A stretch of 64,000 nt of DNA from Pseudonocardia kujensis. Its GTDB lineage: Bacteria > Actinomycetota > Actinomycetes > Mycobacteriales > Pseudonocardiaceae. This document shows positions 1-12,504 of the stretch, in pieces. Position 1 is the stretch's first letter; every line of letters starts with the position of its first letter. The stretch is from contig NZ_JAJSOK010000016.1 in assembly GCF_021283305.1 (NCBI RefSeq), positions 1 to 64,000 on the forward strand, in the 5' to 3' direction. A program made the translations under genes and the position numbers. The notes under the pieces are model-generated. The model was given only the letters and a program-made list of their open reading frames with translations, was not told where the DNA came from and did not search any database.

Positions 1-165
1 TCGGGACTTCCGGCAGCGCGAGTCGCGAGTTCTGGCAGCGCGAGTCGCGAGTTCTGGCAGCGCGAGTCGCGAGTTCTGGCAGCGCGAGTCGCGAGTTCTG
101 ACAGCGCGAGTCGCGAGTTCTGACAGCGCGAGTCGGGACTTGCGGCAGCGCGAGTCGGGAGTTGC
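1..165. repeat. 22-bp tandem repeat array (right end)
   Basis: Seven consecutive 22-bp units are visible from position 12 to 165, and bases 1-11 are the tail of another, so the array continues past the left edge. The core of each unit is GCAGCGCGAGTCGCGAG followed by TTCTG or a variant. Units 1-4 are identical, units 5-6 start with GA instead of GG, and the last two drift (CGGGACTTGC, CGGGAGTTGC). The array ends 57 bp before the tsaC start. A 22-bp period is close to two helical turns. Function unknown. Confidence 0.9.
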
Positions 166-221
166 CGCCTGTCACGGGGGCGCGGGCGGGGCGTGCGGGG
201 CGCGGTCGTAGGGTGCCGGTC

Positions 222-881
222 GTGACTGCTCCGGCCGTTCCCGTCTACGACTGCTCCGACCCCGACGCCCGCATCGAGGGGCTGGCCGCCGCCGCGCGCG
301 CCGTGCGGGCCGGGCAGCTCGTCGTGCTGCCGACGGACACCGTGTACGGCCTGGGCTGCGACGCCTTCTCCTCGACCGCGGTCCGCAGCCTGCTCGCCGC
401 GAAGCACCGCGGCCCGGACATGCCGGTGCCGGTGCTGGTCGGCTCGTGGTCCACGATCGACGGCCTGGTCCTCGGCGTCCCCGCCACCGCCCGCTCCCTG
501 ATCGAGGCGTTCTGGCCCGGCGGGCTGTCCCTCGTGCTGCCGCACGCGCCGTCGCTGTCGTGGGACCTCGGCTCCACCAAGGGCACCGTGATGCTGCGGA
601 TGCCGCTGCACCCGGTGGCGCTGGAGCTGCTCCGCGAGGTCGGCCCCATGGCCGTGTCCAGCGCGAACATCTCCGGCCGGCCGCCCGCCAGCACCGCCGC
701 GGAGGCCCTCGACCAGCTCGCCTCCTCCGTCGCGCTCTACCTCGACGGCGGCCCGAGCGGCGACCCGGTCGCCTCCACGATCGTCGACCTGACGGGCAAG
801 CAGCCGCGCATCCTCCGCGAGGGCGCGGTCACCCGTGCCCAGGTCAGCGAGGTCGTGGGCCAGGACGTCCCCCTCGGCTGA
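222..881 (+). CDS. tsaC: L-threonylcarbamoyladenylate synthase (Sua5/YciO/YrdC family)
   Basis: Makes threonylcarbamoyl-AMP from threonine, bicarbonate and ATP, the first step of t6A37 modification in ANN-decoding tRNAs; cytoplasmic. The protein of 219 residues has the family signatures: LPTDTVYGLGCDA near residue 40 and VSSANISGRPPAS near residue 145. The GTG at 222 is chosen because homologous sequence begins there and AGGG lies just upstream; an in-frame TTG at 162 would put the start inside the 22-bp repeat array. In M. tuberculosis the homologue (Rv1301) also precedes wecA and the ATP synthase genes. It converges on the TetR gene across a shared hairpin. Confidence 0.93.
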   Translation: MTAPAVPVYDCSDPDARIEGLAAAARAVRAGQLVVLPTDTVYGLGCDAFSSTAVRSLLAAKHRGPDMPVPVLVGSWSTIDGLVLGVPATARSLIEAFWPGGLSLVLPHAPSLSWDLGSTKGTVMLRMPLHPVALELLREVGPMAVSSANISGRPPASTAAEALDQLASSVALYLDGGPSGDPVASTIVDLTGKQPRILREGAVTRAQVSEVVGQDVPLG

Positions 882-882
882 C

Positions 883-938
883 GAACCGGGACGTCGGAGC
901 GGCCGATTCATGATCGGACAGCGCTGAGGTCCCGGTTC
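883..938. terminator. Bidirectional terminator hairpin
   Basis: Perfect 10-bp arms GAACCGGGAC (883-892) and GTCCCGGTTC (929-938) lie between the convergent ends of tsaC and the TetR gene. An inner CCGAT/ATCGG pair extends the structure. There is no T-run, as is common for high-G+C actinobacterial terminators. Confidence 0.6.
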
Positions 939-1635
939 ACGCCGGCAGGCCCACTTCTGCGGCGAGGCGCGTGGTGACGGAGCGGAAGTGCTCCTCGTGC
1001 GCCACGACGACGTTGTGGGTGTGGCCGAAGAGCTCGAAGCCGATGGCGCCGAAGAGGCTCGACCAGGCCAGCACCAGGCGCCCGCCGAGCCCGGTGTCGT
1101 CCGGGAGGCCGAGCTCGCCCAGCAGGCCGGGGGCCATGACCTGCGCGTCGTCTCCGGGTGGGGGAGCCACCGCCCCGGATGCGAGGCCGTCCGACACCAC
1201 CCGCGCGAGCACGATCGCGACCCGGCCGGCGGGGGCGATCGTGTCCTGCGGCGCCGAGTAGCCGGGCACGGGGGAGCCGTAGAGCAGCGCGTACTCGTGC
1301 GGATGGGCCAGCGCCCAGCTGCGGGCCGCCCCGCAGGCGGCGTGCCAGCGGCCGAGGAGGTCCTCGCGGGGGGCGGCGGCCTCGGCGAGCTCGACGGCCT
1401 CGCCCAGCGCGTCGTACCCCTCGACGATGAGCCTGGTGAGCAGGTCGTCCCGGCTGGGGAAGTACCGGTAGACCGCCGACGACACCATCCCCAGCTCGCG
1501 CGCGACGGCCCGCAGCGACAGCGCCGCCGCGCCCGCGGTGGCCAGGTGCGTGCGGGCGACGTCGACGATCTCGGCGGTGAGCTGCGCGCGGACGCGCTCG
1601 CGGGCCGTGCGGGGCGCGGAGCGGGGGGAGGTCAT
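937..1635 (-). CDS. TetR/AcrR family transcriptional regulator
   Basis: A one-component repressor of 232 residues. The N-terminal TetR helix-turn-helix is clear at about residues 20-65 (LSLRAVARELGMVSSAVYRYF). The C-terminal half, with a Trp-rich LVLAWSSLFGAIGFELFG segment, resembles the WHG-type TetR C-terminal domain. The ATG at 1635 is chosen for a GGGAGA Shine-Dalgarno 9 nt upstream. It is divergent from glyA with 172 bp between them, so it could regulate itself or glyA; the ligand cannot be read from the sequence. Confidence 0.9.
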   Translation of the reverse strand: MTSPRSAPRTARERVRAQLTAEIVDVARTHLATAGAAALSLRAVARELGMVSSAVYRYFPSRDDLLTRLIVEGYDALGEAVELAEAAAPREDLLGRWHAACGAARSWALAHPHEYALLYGSPVPGYSAPQDTIAPAGRVAIVLARVVSDGLASGAVAPPPGDDAQVMAPGLLGELGLPDDTGLGGRLVLAWSSLFGAIGFELFGHTHNVVVAHEEHFRSVTTRLAAEVGLPA

Positions 1636-1807
1636 GCACAGCAGTCTCCCAGCGGAGTGGAGCGGTGTCCACATCGGCGAGCACCGATCCGAAAGAAGTC
1701 CGGCATCGCACGGTCCGTGTACGGCGTGGTGACGCTCCGCAGAGCTGCCCGGCGGTCCGAGCGGGTCCTCGACGGACAGGGAGGAACCGCAGGTAGCCTG
1801 GTGCACC

Positions 1808-3118
1808 GTGAGTGCGCACAGCGAGAACGCCCCCGGTCAGGACGTGCCGTTCTGGGGCCCGGACTTCGGAGCCCTGCAGCAGGAGGACCCGGAGATCGCC
1901 GGCGTCGTCCTCGACGAGCTGGAGCGCCTCCGCGGCGGACTGCAGCTGATCGCCAGCGAGAACCTCACCAGCCCGGCCGTCCTCGCGGCGCTGGGGTCCA
2001 CGCTCTCGAACAAGTACGCCGAGGGCTACCCCGGCCGCCGCTACTACGGCGGCTGCCAGGTGGTGGACCGCGCCGAGGAGATCGGCAACGCGCGCACCAA
2101 GGCGCTGTTCGGCGCCGAGCACGTGAACCTCCAGCCGCACTCCGGCGCCAGCGCGAACCTCGCCGCCTACGCGGCCTTCGCCAAGCCGGGCGACACCGTG
2201 CTGGCCATGGACCTCAAGCAGGGTGGGCACCTCACCCACGGCTCCAAGGTCAACTTCTCCGGCCTCTGGTTCCACGCCGTGTCCTACACGGTGCGCGAGG
2301 ACTCCGAGCTCATCGACTACGACCAGGTCCGCGACCTGGCGCTGGAGCACAAGCCGAAGATCATCATCGCGGGCGCCACCGCCTACCCGCGGCTGATCGA
2401 CTTCGCCCGGTTCCGCGAGATCGCCGACGAGGTCGGCGCCAAGCTGATGGTCGACGCCGCGCACTTCATCGGCCTGGTCGCGGGCAAGGCGATCCCGTCG
2501 CCGGTGCCGTTCGCCGACGTCGTCACCGCGACCACGCACAAGGTCCTGCGCGGCCCGCGCGGCGGCATGATCCTCAGCCGCGAGGAGCACGCGAAGGCGA
2601 TCGACAAGGCCGTCTTCCCGTTCTCCCAGGGCGGCCCGCTGATGCACTCGGTGGCGGCGAAGGCCGTCGCGATGAAGGAGGCGGCGCAGCCCGCCTACCA
2701 GGCCTACGCGAACCAGGTCATCGCCAACGCGCAGGCGCTGGCGAAGGGCCTCGAGGCGGAGGGGATGCGCGCCGTCTCCGGCGGCACCGACACGCACCTC
2801 GCGCTGATCGACCTGCGTCCCATCGGTGTCACCGGCGGCGAGGCCGAGGCCCGCTGCGACCTCGCCCGCATCACGCTGAACAAGAACGCGATCCCGTACG
2901 ATCCGGCCCCGCCGATGAAGCCCTCGGGCATCCGCGTGGGTTCGCCCAGCACGACCACGCAGGGCATGGTCGAGTCGGACATGGCCGAGATCGCCTCGCT
3001 GCTGGCGCGCGCGGTCAAGGCCGAGCACGGCACCACGGCGGGCGACCGCGAGCTGGCGGACGTCGCGGAGGCCGTCTCCGCGCTGGTCTCCCGCGCCCCC
3101 GCCTACCCGCGCGGCTGA
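1808..3118 (+). CDS. glyA: Serine hydroxymethyltransferase
   Basis: PLP enzyme converting serine and tetrahydrofolate to glycine and 5,10-methylene-THF in one-carbon metabolism; cytoplasmic, usually homodimeric. The 436-residue length is normal. Diagnostic motifs are LIASENLTS near residue 50, the [16 protein letters not shown] segment near 70-85, and the PLP-lysine loop [13 protein letters not shown] with Lys245. The GTG start at 1808 has no convincing Shine-Dalgarno but follows a TAGCCT (1794-1799) that could be a -10 box, so the transcript may have a very short leader. It sits 19 nt before wecA; glyA is not between tsaC and wecA in M. tuberculosis, so it is an insertion in the conserved order. 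Confidence 0.96.
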   Translation: MSAHSENAPGQDVPFWGPDFGALQQEDPEIAGVVLDELERLRGGLQLIASENLTSPAVLAALGSTLSNKYAEGYPGRRYYGGCQVVDRAEEIGNARTKALFGAEHVNLQPHSGASANLAAYAAFAKPGDTVLAMDLKQGGHLTHGSKVNFSGLWFHAVSYTVREDSELIDYDQVRDLALEHKPKIIIAGATAYPRLIDFARFREIADEVGAKLMVDAAHFIGLVAGKAIPSPVPFADVVTATTHKVLRGPRGGMILSREEHAKAIDKAVFPFSQGGPLMHSVAAKAVAMKEAAQPAYQAYANQVIANAQALAKGLEAEGMRAVSGGTDTHLALIDLRPIGVTGGEAEARCDLARITLNKNAIPYDPAPPMKPSGIRVGSPSTTTQGMVESDMAEIASLLARAVKAEHGTTAGDRELADVAEAVSALVSRAPAYPRG

Positions 3119-3137
3119 CCCGGCCCGGGCGCACGCG

Positions 3138-4379
3138 GTGGTGCTCGCCCAGTCCTCGTACGGCCAGTCCTCCTTCGGGTTGGGCCTCCCGATCCGGGAG
3201 TACCTGCTGGTCGGGCTGGCCGCCGCCGTCGTGACGTTCCTGCTGGTCGGCCTGGTGCGGGTGCTGGCGCTGCGGCTCGGCGCCGTGGCCTGGCCCCGCG
3301 GCCGGGACGTCCACGTCACGCCGACGCCGCGCTGGGGCGGGCTGGCGATGTTCGCGGGCGTGCTCGCCGGCATCGGACTCGCCGCCCAGCTCCCGGCGCT
3401 GCGCCTGGCGTTCGACTACTCGCGCGACGTCCAGGGCGTGCTGCTCGCGGCCGCGCTGCTGGTCGCGGTGGGCGCCCTGGACGACCGCTTCGAGCTCGAC
3501 GCCATCACCAAGGCGGCCGGCCAGGTCACCGCGGCCGGCGTCCTGGTGCTGTTCGGCGTGCAGTTCTCGGTGTTCTGGATCCCGTGGGGCGGGGGCGGCA
3601 CCGGGATCTCCGGCTCGATCCTGTCGCTGGGCCCCGAGCAGGGCGTCGTGCTCACGGTGGTCCTGACCGTCGCCCTGGTCAACGCGATGAACTTCGTCGA
3701 CGGCCTCGACGGGCTCGCCGCCGGCATCGGCCTGATCGCCGCCACCGCGACCTGCGCGTTCGCGATCGGCCTGGTCCGCGAGAACGGCAACGACGCGGCC
3801 GCCTACCCGCCCGCCCTGATGGCCTCCGTGCTGGCCGGGGCCTGCCTGGGGTTCCTGCCGCACAACTTCAACCCGGCCCGCATCTTCATGGGCGACTCCG
3901 GCTCCATGCTGATCGGGCTGATGCTCGCCGCCGCGACGACGAGCGCGTCGGGCAAGATCCCGATCACCACGACGACCGACGGCACGGACGTCCTGGCGCT
4001 CTTCGCGCCGCTGATCGTGCTGGCCGCGGTGGTGTTCGTGCCGCTGCTCGACCTGCTCATGGCGGTCGTCCGGCGTACCCGGGCCGGGATGAGTCCCTTC
4101 TCGCCTGACAAGATGCACCTGCACCATCGGCTGCTGGAGATCGGGCACAGCCAGCGGCGCGCGGTGCTCCTGATCTACCTGTGGGCGGGCATCCTCGCGT
4201 TCGGCGCGGTGGCGCTCGCCCTGATCGACGACCCGGCCTTCGTGCTGTGGGCGGTCGCGCTCGGCCTGGGCGTGGCGGTGCTCGCCACCGCCGTGCCGCG
4301 CGCCCGCACCGCGCGGCGGGCCGGGTCCGCGGGGCCGCCCCCTCCCGGCGCCCCGCCACGAGCCACGGGGCGGACCTGA
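3138..4379 (+). CDS. wecA: Undecaprenyl/decaprenyl-phosphate GlcNAc-1-phosphate transferase (WecA/Rfe, MraY family)
   Basis: Integral membrane enzyme that transfers GlcNAc-1-phosphate from UDP-GlcNAc to a polyprenyl phosphate; in mycobacteria this starts the arabinogalactan linker. The 413 residues contain about 10-11 hydrophobic segments and the family motifs: DDRFELD (about residue 114), the Asp-rich active-site loop NAMNFVDGLDGLAAG (about 182-196), FNPARIFMGDSGS (about 247) and the His-rich HLHHRLLEIGHSQRR loop near 330. Two adjacent GTG codons (3138, 3141) are possible starts, with no strong Shine-Dalgarno. The position before the ATP synthase genes matches M. tuberculosis Rv1302. Confidence 0.92.
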   Translation: MVLAQSSYGQSSFGLGLPIREYLLVGLAAAVVTFLLVGLVRVLALRLGAVAWPRGRDVHVTPTPRWGGLAMFAGVLAGIGLAAQLPALRLAFDYSRDVQGVLLAAALLVAVGALDDRFELDAITKAAGQVTAAGVLVLFGVQFSVFWIPWGGGGTGISGSILSLGPEQGVVLTVVLTVALVNAMNFVDGLDGLAAGIGLIAATATCAFAIGLVRENGNDAAAYPPALMASVLAGACLGFLPHNFNPARIFMGDSGSMLIGLMLAAATTSASGKIPITTTTDGTDVLALFAPLIVLAAVVFVPLLDLLMAVVRRTRAGMSPFSPDKMHLHHRLLEIGHSQRRAVLLIYLWAGILAFGAVALALIDDPAFVLWAVALGLGVAVLATAVPRARTARRAGSAGPPPPGAPPRATGRT

Positions 4380-4413
4380 CACGAGCGGCCCGCCCGGCCG
4401 ACGAGGAGTGACC

Positions 4414-4863
4414 ATGAGCGAGAACCCGGACCCCGCCCCCGCCGCCCAGGAGCAGCCGCATGTCCGCACCGTGCTGCGGCTGGCGGCCGCCATGCAGAAG
4501 GCCGCGATCGTCGGTGGTGTCGCGGTCAGCGTGGTCGCCATCGTGCTGTCGGTGCTGCTGCGCGGCGTCCCCGGGCTGATCGGCGGTCTGCTCGGGGTGG
4601 TGATCGGGCTCGGCCTCGGGTTCATCGGCACCGCGGTGATGAAGGGGACCGCCCGCGCGACACCCGGCGGCGTCATGGTGGGCGCGATGGCGTCCTTCGC
4701 CGGCAAGTTCGTGATCCTCCTGGTCTTCCTCATCGTCTTCCGGGGCACGACCTTGTTCGACAACCAGACCTTCGCGTTCAGCCTCCTCGGCGTCACCCTT
4801 GGCTGGATCGCCGGCGAGGTCGTCGGGTTCGTGCGCGCGAAGGCCCCGTCCGTCGACGTCTGA
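4414..4863 (+). CDS. AtpI-like small membrane protein (Rv1303-type)
   Basis: A 149-residue hydrophobic protein with four predicted membrane segments (roughly residues 30-50, 52-74, 86-106, 118-136 of the mature frame) after a short charged N-terminus. The location between wecA and the atp structural genes matches Rv1303 of M. tuberculosis, whose family is thought to aid assembly of the Fo rotor or its lipid environment; that role is inferred from position. The ATG at 4414 is preferred over the GTG at 4408 because GAGGAG (4403-4408) is 5 nt upstream. Confidence 0.8.
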   Translation: MSENPDPAPAAQEQPHVRTVLRLAAAMQKAAIVGGVAVSVVAIVLSVLLRGVPGLIGGLLGVVIGLGLGFIGTAVMKGTARATPGGVMVGAMASFAGKFVILLVFLIVFRGTTLFDNQTFAFSLLGVTLGWIAGEVVGFVRAKAPSVDV

Positions 4864-5132
4864 CGAGGTCCGCCCGGCACGCGGCGACCCTGCAGGCCCT
4901 CACTCGTTGGGCTGAACGGGTGAAGTTGCGGATCCTGTCCGGGCTGTCCGAGATGTCCGTGATGGCGCTCTCAGGGCGACGTGCGTCACACGCTCCCGGA
5001 ACTTCTACAGGCGATAGAGCGACGTCGGGCGGCCATCGGCGTGCCGGAGGGTAAGGATCGGGCCGCCGGGGGCCGTCGCGGCAGGTCGTACCGGGTAAGT
5101 GAGCCGTAACCCGGCTGATAGGGTCCGTCGTG
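4864..5132. other. Intergenic stretch before the atp operon, probable promoter region
   Basis: These 269 bp separate the AtpI-like gene from atpZ and lack a credible coding frame. It is the natural place for the main atp promoter, but no clear -35/-10 pair stands out; the AT-richer GAACTTCTACAGGCGATAGAG around 5000-5020 is only a weak candidate. Confidence 0.35.
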
Positions 5133-5369
5133 ATGGAGCAGGAACGGCCGCACAAGGCGAGCGGCGGACCCGGGTCGCCGGGGAACACGCCGCCGCCCGG
5201 CGAGGCCTGGACCGCTCTGTCGCATCTCCTGACCGGAATCCTCCTCTTCGGGGGCATCGGCTGGGGGGTGGACGAACTGTTCGACCTACGGGGCTTCACC
5301 GTGGCCGGCCTGCTGGTCGGTACGGCGGCCTCGATGTACTTGATCTACGTCAGGTACGTTAAGTCCTGA
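5133..5369 (+). CDS. AtpZ/AtpI family protein
   Basis: A 78-residue protein with a Pro/Gly-rich N-terminus and two membrane segments joined by a short polar loop (LFDLRG), the layout of AtpZ/AtpI proteins encoded at the head of bacterial atp operons. In other bacteria these assist Fo assembly or cation uptake; the exact role here is inferred. ATG at 5133 is preferred over GTG at 5130 because AGGGT (5120-5124) is spaced 8 nt from it. The gene is 57 nt upstream of atpB. Confidence 0.82.
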   Translation: MEQERPHKASGGPGSPGNTPPPGEAWTALSHLLTGILLFGGIGWGVDELFDLRGFTVAGLLVGTAASMYLIYVRYVKS

Positions 5370-5426
5370 TCGTCTCGATTCCGTAGGTTCCGGCTCCCCG
5401 GACGGCGGAACCGAAAGGAGCATTGG

Positions 5427-6209
5427 GTGACCACGACGGCCACCGCCCCGGCACCGGGGTTCGAGTCCCCGGGGGTCGAGGACTTCCAGCTGCCCCCGGT
5501 CTTCGGGACCGTGACCAAGCCGGTCCTGGAGCTCGTGCTCGCGGCGATCATCATCGTCGCGTTCTTCCTCGTGGCCGTGCGCAAGCCCGCGCTCGTCCCG
5601 GGGAAGACGCAGTTCCTCGGCGAGGCGTTCCACGGCATCGTCCGCAACTCGATCGCCCGGGACATGATCGGCGGTCGCGAGTTCCTCAAGTACGTCCCGT
5701 TCCTGACCGCGCTGTTCGCCTTCATCCTGGTGAACAACCTGTTCGGGATCATTCCGATCATCCAGTTCCCCACCTTCGCGCACCCGGGCGTGCCCTACGC
5801 GCTGGCCGGGCTCGTGTACGTCGTCTTCACGTACGCGGGCATCCGCAAGCACGGGTTCGGCGGGTACATCCGCCTGTCGACCTGGCCGCCGGACGTCCCC
5901 TGGTGGGTGCGGATCATCCTCACGCCGATCGAGTTCCTGTCGAACCTGATCCTGCGGCCGGTCACCCTGTCGCTGCGGCTCTTCGGCAACATGTTCGCCG
6001 GGCACCTCCTGCTGCTGCTCTTCACCCTCGGTGGCGAGTACATGCTGTTCGAGGCGGGCGACTGGCAGCTGAAGGTGTTGTCCCCGTTCGCCTTCCTGAT
6101 GGCGATCGTCTTCACCTTCTTCGAGGCGTTCGTCCAGGTCATCCAGGCGTACATCTTCGTCATGCTCACGGCGTCGTACATCGGCACCGTCCTCGCGGAC
6201 GACCACTAG
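5427..6209 (+). CDS. atpB: F1Fo ATP synthase subunit a
   Basis: Stator subunit a of Fo; with the c-ring it forms the proton half-channels. The 260 residues contain five to six membrane helices and the essential arginine in LSLRLFGNMFAGH (Arg184). The GTG start at 5427 has a strong AAAGGAG Shine-Dalgarno. It is the first structural gene of the operon in the order a-c-b-delta-alpha-gamma-beta-epsilon. Confidence 0.97.
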   Translation: MTTTATAPAPGFESPGVEDFQLPPVFGTVTKPVLELVLAAIIIVAFFLVAVRKPALVPGKTQFLGEAFHGIVRNSIARDMIGGREFLKYVPFLTALFAFILVNNLFGIIPIIQFPTFAHPGVPYALAGLVYVVFTYAGIRKHGFGGYIRLSTWPPDVPWWVRIILTPIEFLSNLILRPVTLSLRLFGNMFAGHLLLLLFTLGGEYMLFEAGDWQLKVLSPFAFLMAIVFTFFEAFVQVIQAYIFVMLTASYIGTVLADDH

Positions 6210-6497
<288 letters not shown>

Positions 6498-6538
6498 CGA
6501 ACCCCGGAAACGGGTCGTAGGCGGAGGAGCAGACACCC

Positions 6539-7084
6539 ATGAGCACACTTGCTGCGGAGGAGTTGAACCCGCTCGTCCCGCACCTTGCCGAGATCATCGT
6601 CGGTCTCGTCGCGTTCGGGCTGCTGGTCTGGATCCTCGCGAAGACCGTGTTCCCGCAGTTCGAGAAGATGTATGCGGAGCGCACGGACCAGATCGAGGGG
6701 GGCCTCAAACGGGCCGAGTCGGCCCAGGCCGAGGCCGCTGCGCTGAAGAAGCGGTACGAGGACCAGCTCGCGGGTGCACGGGACGAGGCGGCGCGCATCC
6801 GCGACGACGCCCGGTCCGAGGGCCAGCAGATCAAGGCCGAGCTGCGCACCGAGGCCGAGGACGAGGCCGCGCGGATCCGGGCGCGTGCCGAGGAGCAGGT
6901 CGTGGCGTTGCGCGAGTCCGCGGAGCGGTCGCTCCGCGGTGAGATCGGCGGTCTGTCGGCCGAGCTGGCCGAGCGCATCCTCGGGTCGGAGCTCGCCGAC
7001 CCGTCGCGCCGGTCGGCCACCGTCGACAGCTTCCTCTCGGAGCTCGACGCGATGGCCCTGCGCCAGACGACCGGGGCGAGCTGA
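6539..7084 (+). CDS. atpF: F1Fo ATP synthase subunit b
   Basis: Peripheral stalk subunit: one N-terminal membrane helix (about residues 17-38) followed by a long charged amphipathic helix, ending near residue 170. The 181-residue length is standard. The ATG is preceded by GGCGGAGGAG. Its stop overlaps the start of atpH by one base (TGATG). Subunits b and delta are separate genes here, whereas mycobacteria also carry a fused b-delta protein. Confidence 0.96.
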   Translation: MSTLAAEELNPLVPHLAEIIVGLVAFGLLVWILAKTVFPQFEKMYAERTDQIEGGLKRAESAQAEAAALKKRYEDQLAGARDEAARIRDDARSEGQQIKAELRTEAEDEAARIRARAEEQVVALRESAERSLRGEIGGLSAELAERILGSELADPSRRSATVDSFLSELDAMALRQTTGAS

Positions 7085-7914
7085 TGGCCCTCGTCCTGGG
7101 TGCCACCAGCCGTGAGTCGCTGGGCGAGGTCTCGCAGCGGTTCGAGACCCGGCTCGGCCCGCTCACCGCGGGTGACCGGCAGAAGCTGGGCGAGGAGCTC
7201 TACGCCGTCACCCGGCTGCTGGTCGCCGAGCGCAGCCTGCGCCGGGCGCTCTCCGACCCGGCCACCACGTCGGAGCAGCGCAGCCGGCTGGCCACCGGCG
7301 TGCTGAGCGGCAAGGTCGCGGCGGCCACCCTCGAGAGCGTCGGGGACCTGGTCGCGGCACGCTGGTCCGAACCGGCCGACCTGGTCGAGGCGACCGAGTC
7401 GCTGGCCCGCACCGCGCTGCTGGCCGCCGCCGAGAAGCAGCGTGCCCTCGACGACGTCGAGGACCAGCTGTTCCGGTTCGGCCGGATCCTGGAGCGCGAG
7501 CCGCGGCTCACGGCCCTGCTGTCCGACGCGGACGTGCCGGCCGACAAGCGGGTCCAGCTGCTGGACTCGGTGCTGGGCACCAAGGTCTACCCGGTCACCG
7601 CGGCCCTTCTGCGGGACCTGGTGCGGACCCCGCGGGCCCGGCACCTCGACGTCGCCGCGGAGGAGCTGTCCGAGCTCGCCGCGGCCCGGCGCAACCGCTC
7701 GGTCGCCTACGTGCGCACGGCGGTCGCCCTGAGCGAGGCCCAGGAGCAGCAGCTCACCGCCTCTCTCGGCCGCCTCTACGGCCGGGACATCGCGGTGCAG
7801 GTGGAGCTCGACGAGAGCCTGCTGGGCGGCATGGTCATCAGGGTCGGCGACGAGGTCATCGACGGCAGCGTGTCCGGCAAGCTCGCCGCGGCCCGCCGGT
7901 CGATCCCGAGCTGA
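7084..7914 (+). CDS. atpH: F1Fo ATP synthase subunit delta
   Basis: Connects the peripheral stalk to the top of F1. The 276 residues are longer than the roughly 180 of E. coli delta but typical of free-standing actinobacterial delta. The C-terminal half has the family signature (GGMVIRVGDEVIDGSVSGKL). Translationally coupled to atpF through a one-base overlap and 39 nt before atpA. Confidence 0.95.
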   Translation: MALVLGATSRESLGEVSQRFETRLGPLTAGDRQKLGEELYAVTRLLVAERSLRRALSDPATTSEQRSRLATGVLSGKVAAATLESVGDLVAARWSEPADLVEATESLARTALLAAAEKQRALDDVEDQLFRFGRILEREPRLTALLSDADVPADKRVQLLDSVLGTKVYPVTAALLRDLVRTPRARHLDVAAEELSELAAARRNRSVAYVRTAVALSEAQEQQLTASLGRLYGRDIAVQVELDESLLGGMVIRVGDEVIDGSVSGKLAAARRSIPS

Positions 7915-7953
7915 CCGCCCCACGTTTTCGAAGAGAAGGAACAGACGACAGCC

Positions 7954-9600
7954 ATGACAGAGCTGACGATCTCCCCGGAGGAGATCCGGAGTGCGATCTC
8001 CAGCTACGTCTCGTCGCTGGAGACCGGGACCTCCCGCGAAGAGGTGGGCACCGTCTCCGACACCGGTGACGGCATCGCCCACGTCGAGGGCCTGCCCTCG
8101 GCGATGACCAACGAGCTCCTCGAGTTCGCGGGGGGCGTGCGGGGTGTCGCGCTGAACCTCGACGCGCGGGAGATCGGCGCCGTGATCCTGGGGGACTACG
8201 GCGGGATCGAGGAGGGCCAGCAGGTCAAGCGGACCGGCGAGATCCTCTCGGTGCCGGTCGGCGACAAGTTCCTGGGCCGGGTCATCGACCCGCTGGGCGC
8301 CCCGATCGACGGCCTGGGCGACATCGAGGCCGAGACCCGCCGCGTGCTGGAGCTCCAGGCCGCCTCCGTGATGGAGCGCCAGGAGGTCCGCGAGCCGCTG
8401 CAGACCGGCATCAAGGCCATCGACGCGATGACCCCGATCGGCCGCGGCCAGCGCCAGCTGATCATCGGCGACCGCAAGACCGGCAAGACCGCGGTCTGCG
8501 TCGACACGATCATCAACCAGCGGCAGAACTGGGAGTCGGGCGACCCCAAGAAGCAGGTCCGCTGCATCTACGTCGCGATCGGCCAGAAGGGCTCCACGAT
8601 CGCCGGCATCCGGCAGTCGCTGGAGGACGCGGGCGCGCTCGAGTACACGACGATCGTCGCGGCCCCGGCGTCCGACCCGGCCGGCTTCAAGTGGCTCGCC
8701 CCGTACACCGGCTCGGCCCTCGGCCAGCACTGGATGTACGCCGGCAACCACGTGCTCATCGTCTTCGACGACCTGTCCAAGCAGGCCGAGGCGTACCGCG
8801 CGATCTCGCTGCTGCTGCGCCGGCCGCCGGGCCGCGAGGCCTACCCGGGCGACGTCTTCTACCTGCACTCCCGCCTGCTGGAGCGCTGCGCCAAGCTGTC
8901 GAACGACCTCGGCGCGGGCTCGATGACCGGCCTCCCGATCATCGAGACCAAGGCCAACGACGTGTCGGCGTACATCCCGACGAACGTCATCTCGATCACC
9001 GACGGCCAGGTCTTCCTCGAGTCGGACCTGTTCAACCAGGGCGTCCGGCCGGCGATCAACGTCGGCATCTCGGTCTCCCGGGTCGGTGGTTCGGCGCAGA
9101 TCAAGGCGATGCGCTCGGTGTCCGGCTCCCTGCGTCTGGACCTGTCCCAGTACCGCGAGCTGGAGGCCTTCGCCGCCTTCGGTTCGGACCTCGACGCCGC
9201 GTCGGCCGCCGCGCTGGGCCGCGGTGAGCGCCTGGTCGAGCTGCTCAAGCAGGCGCAGTACGCGCCGTTCGCGGTCGAGGACGAGGTCGTCTCGATCTGG
9301 CTCGGCACCTCCGGCCAGCTCGACACGGTCCCGGTCGCCGACATCTCGCGCTTCGAGAGCGAGTTCCTCGACCACGTCCGTCGCAACCACGAGGGCGTCC
9401 TCGCGGAGATCCGGGACACCGGGCTGCTCAAGGACGAGAACGTCGACCGGCTCAAGGGCCTGGTGGACGAGTTCAAGAAGAACTTCACCGCGTCCGACGG
9501 CTCCTCCGTGGTCAAGGAGGAGAAGGCCGAGGCCCTCGACGAGGACCAGGTCGACCAGGAGACGGTCAAGGTCAACAAGCCGGCGCCGGCTTCGAGCTGA
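7954..9600 (+). CDS. atpA: F1Fo ATP synthase subunit alpha
   Basis: Non-catalytic nucleotide-binding subunit of F1. The 548 residues contain the Walker A motif GDRKTGKT (residues 172-179), the alpha signature [17 protein letters not shown] near residue 365, and a charged C-terminal tail of about 35 residues rich in Lys/Glu beyond the conserved core, as in mycobacterial alpha. Shine-Dalgarno GAGAAGGA precedes the ATG. Confidence 0.98.
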   Translation: MTELTISPEEIRSAISSYVSSLETGTSREEVGTVSDTGDGIAHVEGLPSAMTNELLEFAGGVRGVALNLDAREIGAVILGDYGGIEEGQQVKRTGEILSVPVGDKFLGRVIDPLGAPIDGLGDIEAETRRVLELQAASVMERQEVREPLQTGIKAIDAMTPIGRGQRQLIIGDRKTGKTAVCVDTIINQRQNWESGDPKKQVRCIYVAIGQKGSTIAGIRQSLEDAGALEYTTIVAAPASDPAGFKWLAPYTGSALGQHWMYAGNHVLIVFDDLSKQAEAYRAISLLLRRPPGREAYPGDVFYLHSRLLERCAKLSNDLGAGSMTGLPIIETKANDVSAYIPTNVISITDGQVFLESDLFNQGVRPAINVGISVSRVGGSAQIKAMRSVSGSLRLDLSQYRELEAFAAFGSDLDAASAAALGRGERLVELLKQAQYAPFAVEDEVVSIWLGTSGQLDTVPVADISRFESEFLDHVRRNHEGVLAEIRDTGLLKDENVDRLKGLVDEFKKNFTASDGSSVVKEEKAEALDEDQVDQETVKVNKPAPASS

Positions 9601-9613
9601 CGGGTAGGGACCG

Positions 9614-12075
<2,462 letters not shown>

Positions 12076-12079
12076 CCCT

Positions 12080-12472
12080 ATGGCTGAGATGACGGTGGAG
12101 CTGGTCGCGGTCGAGCGGCGGCTGTGGTCGGGCGAGGCGAGCTTCGTGCTCGCCCGCACCACCGAGGGCGAGCTGGGCATCATGGCCGGCCACGAGCCCA
12201 CGCTCGCGCAGCTCGAGGAGGCCGGTGTCGTCCGGATCGACCCGGTGGACGGCGCGCCGCTCACCGTGGCCGTGCACGGCGGCTTCCTGTCGATCTCGCC
12301 CGAGCGCGTGTCGATCCTGGCCGAGTTCGCCGAGCTCGCCGACGAGATCGACGTGAGCCGGGCGCGTGCGGCGCTCGACCGCGCGGACACCTCCGACGAG
12401 GAGGGCGCGGCGGCGCGCTTGCGCGCCGAGGTACGGCTGCGGGCGGCCGACTCCGCCTCGGCGGGCCAGTAG
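12080..12472 (+). CDS. atpC: F1Fo ATP synthase subunit epsilon
   Basis: Rotor subunit and inhibitor of ATP hydrolysis. The 130 residues have the N-terminal beta-sandwich ([17 protein letters not shown]) and a C-terminal two-helix region ending [14 protein letters not shown]. The ATG is 4 nt after the atpD stop, so expression is probably coupled. This closes the ATP synthase operon. Confidence 0.96.
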   Translation: MAEMTVELVAVERRLWSGEASFVLARTTEGELGIMAGHEPTLAQLEEAGVVRIDPVDGAPLTVAVHGGFLSISPERVSILAEFAELADEIDVSRARAALDRADTSDEEGAAARLRAEVRLRAADSASAGQ

Positions 12473-12504
12473 GCCGGACAGCAGGCGGGAGCGTCGACGC
12501 AGCA

